The notes under the pieces: generated by a model | What the model saw: only the letters and a program-made list of their open reading frames with translations | Database searches by the model: none | Told to the model about the DNA's origin: nothing | Made by a program: the position numbers and the translations under genes | Assembly: GCA_900088475.1 (NCBI GenBank) | Contig: FLMG01003587.1 | Span: 28,528 to 92,527, forward strand | DNA length: 64,000 bases | Reading direction: 5' to 3' | From: Hyphochytrium catenoides | Lineage: Eukaryota; Sar; Hyphochytriomycetes; Hyphochytriales; Hyphochytriaceae | Shown: positions 58,340-64,000 of the stretch, in pieces | Position numbering within the stretch: position 1 is the stretch's first letter | Layout of the letters: every line of letters begins with the position of its first letter

Positions 58340-60613
58340 CTATCGTTGACCTATCCTAGAAATTTGTCTTGCGGTTAGCCAGTCTGAGGTGTGCCCTAAT
58401 CCCTCGAACAGCGGGGTAGAGGCCCGAAAGCCGAGGTAGTCTACAGTTTTGGAAGGGTTGCATACGGACTTATTAATGTCCCCTGGTCGACTTTCTGCGT
58501 GCTTGATTTTGGAAGCTGAGTGTGAAGTCTGCATGCGATAGACGAGACGATGGTAAGGGAAAGCGGCATAACAAAGGCGGGGCAAGTAGAGGCGGAATGG
58601 CCCAGGGCAGACGGACTGGGCGATAAGAGGTTCTTGCAGGAGAATGATGTAAGGTGGCAGAAGATGACGGAATGGCTCTAAGTTCGCCCAGCGGCAATTG
58701 CTTAGTGGTTTTGCAAGAGACCTAAGAGCCTTAGTGGAAAGAAACATGTACGGAATATGCCGATGGGATGCAACAGACCTCAATGATAGTCTTTGCAAGT
58801 TCTTCTATCGTTGTTTCTTTGCCAGTGCAGACGTTAAAGGCGTGAAATCCTGGCAGGTCACTAAGTACTGCCATATATATTGCCTGGACAAGATCCTGTT
58901 GAGAGGAGGTCGGAGACAGTGATACTGAGTGCAAAGAAACATGAGTTCGAAGTACATAGTCGAGGGGGCGAAGTGAGGAAGATGAGTAGCAGTTGTCTGC
59001 AAGATGTCTCTTTCTTCTTACCCCTACATAGATGAAGTCCCTTGTCTGCTTCCCGTCTCCTAGGATGGTGATATCCCGATGGTTAGTGGCAGCATCCATG
59101 AACAGCGAGATGACTCCGCTGGATAGGGAAGAAAAATGGAGAGGCCAGCGTCTGAGTCACTATTCCCGAATTGCGGGGACGGCCGACTTGCGGTGCCGAG
59201 TAGGCAGGCTCAGAACCATAAGGCGTGTGATTCAGAGAAAGGAAGGTAAAGCGGCTACCTCGGCCTAAATATCCTCGTAGCTTGCTTACCACTGAGCTTG
59301 ATCTCTTATTCTCTTACCCCGCATCCACTTCTCCCTCTTACCTGTACGGGGAGTTTGGATCTTGTCTTGGCCCATAGACGTTGAAGAATCGTAGAGCAAT
59401 TGTCTTTAGACCCTTCGTGGCGAACTCCTACGGCAAAGCCCTATCAGTAGACTTTTGGGGGAGGACTAAAAGGTAGTGAGGAGGCAATTGAAGAAGAAAT
59501 AGAGTCGACTGAAAAGAAGACAGGAGAAATGCACCTGCATTATGCCCTCCATCTTATACTTAGTGTGCGCATAAGGAGAGAGACCGCCGTCAGCCGCTGT
59601 CTCGTCTAGCGGAAGCTTTCCCTCTGGGTGTCCGTACACAGCGGCTGATGATGCAGCCACAACTCTACTGATATTTCTAATCATGGCCCTAGTAGTTGGA
59701 AGAGAGGAGGGAAAAATAGGGGTAGAGAAAGGTTTGAAAGCGGGACGACAGGCGTGAGCTGCTGCGCAGCGCCCTAACTTCAGCTGTCACCATGGAAGAG
59801 TTGCTGCATACCATTCAAAGACATTGCGTGATCCGTCGACGTTCACTCTGCTATACTTCTCTGGGTCTTTGACACTTTCAGCCACTGAGATAGCAGCAGC
59901 GAGATGGACCACAGCGTCAACCTACGAAGATAACAAGTTAGCTCTTTGCGGCTTTGGCAGGAGATACATGGCTTGGAGAAAAACAATTCAGCGGGAATCC
60001 ACCCCAAGAAAGTGATGACGAGAGCTGAAGCAGAAGCTGCTAGATATAGCGATAGGACATTTAGCTCCAGTTTGTCTTCTCCGTCCTCTGTGGCTCACCT
60101 CCTCCTTAATTGAGTCTAGGTCGTTTGTCCTCGTGATGTCCTTGATGTACTCAGTTGCATCCTCATTGTGGTTATGCCCATTACTCTCATCGTCAAAGAT
60201 TATTACATTCAGTCCCTTGCTGAGAAGCAATTCGACCAAGTGACTCCCAATAAAACCAAGCCCGCCGGTGACGAGAATTGTCTTGGGTTGTTTGGCATGT
60301 TGGCGAAGCATCTGCACATCGCTGGGTGTCCAGCCGTACATTCTGGAGGGATCCTGTAGCACATTAATTTGCTTAGATCTGAATAGCTCTTTACGGATAC
60401 GATGACTCGGACGGGTATAGAAAGAGAGGCTCCTCTCTCGCTGCATACGATGTGCCAAAGCACAAGTGAAATGTCAGAGGCCTCAGGCGACCTCTGCCTA
60501 CTTACCCATGACGCTACTCTGAAGCAGTAGATAAGCAGAAGACCCACTAACGAGAGTACAAGGTAGTTCTTTGCTCGCTGGGAGAAGGTCGTGGGACTCT
60601 GAGACTGCCGCAT
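58340..60613 (-). CDS. Type II membrane nucleotide-sugar epimerase/decarboxylase (extended SDR, GalE/UXS-like), complete, 8 exons
   Basis: NAD-dependent enzyme acting on UDP-sugars, probably in the Golgi. Exons (minus order): 60506-60613, 60099-60440, 59812-59921, 59535-59688, 59342-59427, 59022-59118, 58779-58895, 58528 to 58340; all phases agree, giving 400 aa. Residues about 16-33 are one hydrophobic segment ('YLVLSLVGLLLIYCF') after a short basic N-terminus, a Golgi-type signal anchor. The Rossmann motif 'TGGLGFIGSH' has Gly95, Gly98 and Gly101. The catalytic set is Ser200/201 in 'AASSAAVYG', then Tyr226 and Lys230 in 'YAHTK'. 'FFNVYGPRQDPNSPY', 'FIYVGDLVQAI' and 'SRPGDINKS' are typical of 4-epimerases of UDP-GlcNAc/UDP-Glc. 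'AAAISVAESVKDP' fits the epimerase more than UXS. Exact substrate cannot be read from sequence. Upstream it shares a divergent spacer with the SAP-domain gene. Confidence 0.88.
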
Positions 60614-61447
60614 TGCTCTCCTTGACCTTGATCTGTGCCTGATCTTCTATTGAAGCATGAGAAGCAAGAGCTTTCAGGTAAGGCTAACCAGACCAAGCAA
60701 CGATAGCAAGCTAAGCTTGACGCTTGGCTTGCGAAAGCTAGAAGGTAAAGGTCTGATGCGAGCTCTGTGGGTCGAATCGAAGCGCAGGCGAGCATGCCGG
60801 GCAGGCTGGGCCGTTGACGCTGCAACAAGATGTCGGGTTTGGTTCTGTGCCCTTTCCTGACAAGCAATAACGAACTTACCTTGAGCTGCTCAAAATTAGG
60901 CTGCTACATGATTGCAAATAAGGAAATTCGACTCAAGGATAGGAATCGTCTAGGGAGCTGCACTGGGACAACGAATCTTAACCTTTTTCGTACTAGAATA
61001 GCGTGGGCTTGTGGCATTATACCAATTATAGTATGTGTTAGCTGATTCTTAGTGTCTGCAATCTTCTACAATACAAGGCCAAGGGCACGGCTTCTCAACA
61101 AAGAAAGTAGCGTTCTGCCAGGAATAAATGGCAATATGAGAGTGCCGTCTGTAGGTGATTAGCTCAGCGTGGAGGATCTCCATGGCCGATTGTCCGATGG
61201 CTGATGACCGATCACAGCCTGGCCAGACAGATCTGGAGACCCTACCAGCCTCTAAAGGGAGGGAGCATCGTCTAGAACCCTTGCTGGCAGGAGCCTAGTA
61301 GATACATCTGTTGCTCCGGGAAAAGGAGTGCAACAAAGGCATGAATTAAGCCACTACATTCGACAGTGAAGCGAAGGCTTGCACTGGAGCCGTATCTGAC
61401 GTCTACGGCTACCTCAAGAGGTTAGATGGCTGCTTCTTGGTAGAAAG
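60614..61447. promoter_or_regulatory. Divergent intergenic region between epimerase (-) and SAP-domain gene (+)
   Basis: 834 nt between divergent starts. A short stretch around 61155-61180 recalls a tRNA D-arm (GATTAGCTCAGCGTGG), but no T-arm or acceptor-stem partner follows, so it is not called. No other element was recognised. Confidence 0.35.
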
Positions 61448-63109
61448 ATGGAGTATCACGACAGTCCAGACAAAGAAATACTCTCAAGCCATGGACCCTG
61501 CACACAGTCCCTGAGCCAAGACTCAGATGACCTTTCATCGAAGACTATCTCAGAACTCAAGGATATTTTGAGGGGCCTGAAACAACCCACGTCCGGCGAC
61601 AAGGATACATTAGTGGAGCGGATCCTATCCACTCGCCCGGGAAAACGAGCCAAGGTGGGAAATATGACTGGCAACGCCTCTACCAATGAACCAAGCGCTA
61701 TCCCGATGGCTGTTGGAAGTGAAGAAGAGGATGAAGAAAGGGATCCTTTTGAAAGGTTCAGAGGAGCAGTCTTGCGGACCATGGAGAAAATGCGTCAAGA
61801 TCTTGCTAATAATGGCTTGGAAGAATCGCGCAGCGGGTTTATCCTTCTCCTTCTCAGACCTTTACTTCCCTTCCTGGTCTCCATGATCAACGCGCACATC
61901 AATGATCCCAAAGAAGAGAATCAAGCTGAGAGTGACGACGCTTGGGACGAAGTATCAAACTCTCACAATGAGACCCCTACCTCAAAAGCAGTGCCGACTG
62001 ATCGGACGGAAGTAATAAGGTTAGGACGGCTTGGCCAAGGCTCTCTCGTTTTTAACTCTGACCCCTCGACTTCTACATTTCTTTAGGTTCATTGGTACTA
62101 TCCTCGCTATGCACTTTATGTGCGTCTCCTCAAGACTGAAGCGGAAACTTCTACGAGTAGCCAAGGTAGATGTTCTTCCTGATAAGCGCTTTGCTGAACT
62201 GTTACATGGCTTGAGGTTCGATCGGACGGTAAGATCTGGACACGACGGAGTCGACTCCTCTGAGGATGGCTCCGTATACTCCTTCCTCTGGGAAGATATT
62301 GAGCCACATCTTGTCGAATACGAAGCTAAAGCATTCGAGGAGAGCCGACGTTACCTCACACTGCTCAAGAGTGCGGTGCCCACCGCTGCCGAAAGTACGG
62401 AGGCCTATCAAAGCGTAAGGAGACCGGAGATCAATATGCTAAGCCCGAACTCACCCTGCTCATTAATCTGCTGTAGCCATCTGAGAGCATGGACACGGAG
62501 GACGAGGAAGAGCAATTGGCAGGCCCAGGATCGGCCCCACTAACTGAGCCGGCTGCATCAGAGGAAGGGATGGAAATCAGTGACGCAGATTGGGAGGAGA
62601 GGGACTTCTTCTTGCGAGAAATCCAGCTCGGTGGAGCGTCTTTCAGAGATTTACCGGGAATGGAAGCAGACGGGGATGATTACGATGACGATCTTTACGA
62701 GTTAAAGCGCCAACATAGGAGGGAACTGCTTGCTCATGAACCAACTCATCCTATACAGATTACAGCTGAGCTCGTTGTTGGGAGCAAACTGAACTACGAA
62801 CGTCGCTTCGCGATCCAAGCCATCCTTCGCGTCGCCATTAACGCAGGCATTGTGTGGAAGTTTAGAGAAGCGACAGCACTTTTGGCTACGTGCAATGATG
62901 TCAAGGGCTTCGAGGGTAAGAAGATCTTTGAAGGCACAAAGACGGGGACCATGTGCACACTCTAACTTAAATTTTGTATCTCCTTAGCATTCAGGGATGT
63001 GGTTCTGAGAGCGCAAGACGTCGGAGAATTCGTCATAGAGGCTGGAGACGAGCTCGTCCGATATCCGAAAGCAGCTGCGGACGGAAAGTGGAAAATTTGG
63101 AGGAAGTGA
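61448..63109 (+). CDS. SAP-domain protein of unknown function, complete, 4 exons
   Basis: Exons 61448-62019, 62087-62414, 62477-62915, 62988-63109; phases agree, giving 486 aa. Residues about 29-62 are a SAP motif ('LSSKTISELKDILRGLKQPT', then 'DKDTLVERIL'), the helix-extended-helix that binds DNA in chromatin and repair proteins. 'RPGKRAKVG' follows as a likely nuclear localisation signal. The middle contains a hydrophobic helix 'FILLLLRPLLPFLVSMINAH', too polar at its ends to call membrane-spanning with confidence, and acidic linkers ('EEDEERDPFERF'). The C-terminal half (about 195-486) is mixed helical with a strongly acidic patch ('DYDDDLYELK') and ends in 'DGKWKIWRK'. I do not recognise this half. 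A nuclear DNA-associated role is inferred from the SAP motif only. Confidence 0.72.
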
Positions 63110-63542
63110 GAACAGAAGCGATAGAGCTGACAAGGCTAATAAGAAGCCGACAGTGAGCACATTGCGGGGTTAGACTTTTGGACGAGAGTGGCTTACTACA
63201 AGTAGTCTGACAAGCTTCACTAGCATATATGGTTTTCTACAAGCCTATGGAGGTGGCTTACACTCAGGCACGGAGGAAGGGGTTTAGTGAAGTCTCATCC
63301 ACATTCAGGCAGTGATCCTAGTCGGAGACTCCTACTGGTTAGCATCGGAAGATCTGCTTTCCTCTCTGGTATCCAACCACTGTCTCCTAGTCAAGAAGCA
63401 TCTCCAGGTGGTTCGAGTGCCAGTGCCGCAACCTATGACAGTTGCCATAGAGGATTATATATATATTTGAAGAACCGCGCTGTCATTTGCTTTGCTGATG
63501 AGCTGTAGGCCCACTAAGTTTCAATTACTTATATCTGAGATA
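63110..63542. other. 433 nt convergent intergenic region
   Basis: It lies between the SAP-gene stop (+) and the stop of the partial gene at the right edge (-). Only a short plus-strand frame without likeness is present. Confidence 0.35.
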
Positions 63543-64000
63543 TTAGCCGACAGCGTTTAGTTTAAAGTCCATCTCATACTGCTCCCAGGCGGCGGAGCAA
63601 AGCTCTGATCCGCTCTTCCATCCCAGACATTGCACCATGCTGTTGTTATTAGCCTTTTCTTCCTGGTCCCGGCTCTTCTCTCGGGCGGAGTAAGCGATTA
63701 CGAGGCCCTGTAGGAAGCGCTTGAGATATAGCTGGCCACCTGAGTAATCTGAAAGCGCTGGATGGACTCGCAGGAAACCGCACACAAGCTCTGCTGCCTG
63801 GGCATACTCCCTCATGAGGCATAGACAGCAGACCTAGAGAGTAACGGAGCAAGAAAGCAAGACAGTGACAAGGTGAGTCAGACTCAGGAAGTCAGTCTTG
63901 TAGGGTGAAGCATGCAGCCGAAGCTTCAGGTCATACCAGGTAATGCACAGTAGAGGAGAAAATAAGCTTATGTGCTGCGGAGTCTTCCTGAAGATGGCTG
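63543..64000 (-). CDS. 3' end of an unidentified helical-repeat protein (5' part outside the window)
   Basis: Two exons are visible: 63937-64000 (running off the right edge) and 63543-63833, joined in phase 0 across a 103-nt GT-AG intron. Together they give about 117 codons. The last exon reads 'MREYAQAAELVCGFLRVHP', 'LYLKRFLQGLVIAYSAREK' and 'AAWEQYEMDFKLNAVG' before the stop. This is the paired-helix pattern of TPR or similar solenoid proteins, with an acidic-basic spacer between. No specific family can be named from so little. The first visible exon ends 'HKLIFSSTVHYL', also helical. Confidence 0.6.

Noticed and set aside
61155-61180. A D-arm-like GATTAGCTCAGCGTGG
   Set aside because: No T-arm or acceptor stem within tRNA distance.
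1-64000. CRISPR arrays, bacterial operons, insertion sequences or viral genes
   Set aside because: None was seen; gene structure is eukaryotic throughout and no repeat array, transposase or capsid/polymerase-like frame was recognised.

Overview
The window is nuclear DNA of a microbial eukaryote. Nearly every gene is split by short GT-AG introns (about 50-270 nt), genes lie close together on both strands, and the recognisable proteins are eukaryote-only: RecQ4, ER UGGT, GANP/SAC3, RBM48 and CTC1. Lineage cannot be fixed from the sequence. Base composition is balanced, there are no organelle genes, and some content would fit a flagellated protist or alga. A 39-base run of N shows that this is a draft assembly. 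All exon models were made by hand from splice signals, codon phase and remembered family conservation; no alignment was run.

1-9 kb: the C-terminal end of a RecQ4-type helicase (+) converges with a complete 11-exon UGGT gene (-), the folding sensor of ER glycoprotein quality control. 9.7-19 kb (+): a complete GANP/MCM3AP-type gene, FG repeats + RRM + SAC3 + coiled coil + C-terminal region, about 2152 aa, for mRNA export at the nuclear pore. Between its RRM and SAC3 domains lies a duplicated 30-residue motif kept by selection. 19-21.8 kb holds no gene that I can support.

21.8-31.9 kb (-): a very large helical-repeat protein ending in a separase/CHAT-like fold without the catalytic dyad, possibly CFAP46-like. 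32.7-33.8 kb (+): RBM48, a minor-spliceosome-associated RNA-binding protein. 34.3-35.2 kb (-): a small UIM plus coiled-coil protein. 36.2-39.2 kb (-): an EF-hand protein with a C-terminal membrane anchor; the N gap lies inside one of its exons.

41-50.4 kb is a block of local duplications: two intronless ABHD6-like alpha/beta hydrolases (+) flanking a 240-aa basic protein (-), then two paralogous multi-pass membrane proteins (-), one of which is frameshifted. 51.6-58 kb (+): a 17-exon CTC1 homologue (CST complex, telomere replication). 58.3-60.6 kb (-): a type II membrane nucleotide-sugar epimerase. 61.4-63.1 kb (+): a SAP-domain protein. 63.5 kb to the right edge (-): the 3' end of an unidentified helical protein.

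The genes are mostly unrelated housekeeping functions (DNA repair, telomeres, mRNA export, minor splicing, ER and Golgi glycobiology). The only visible functional grouping is the tandem duplications at 41-50 kb.
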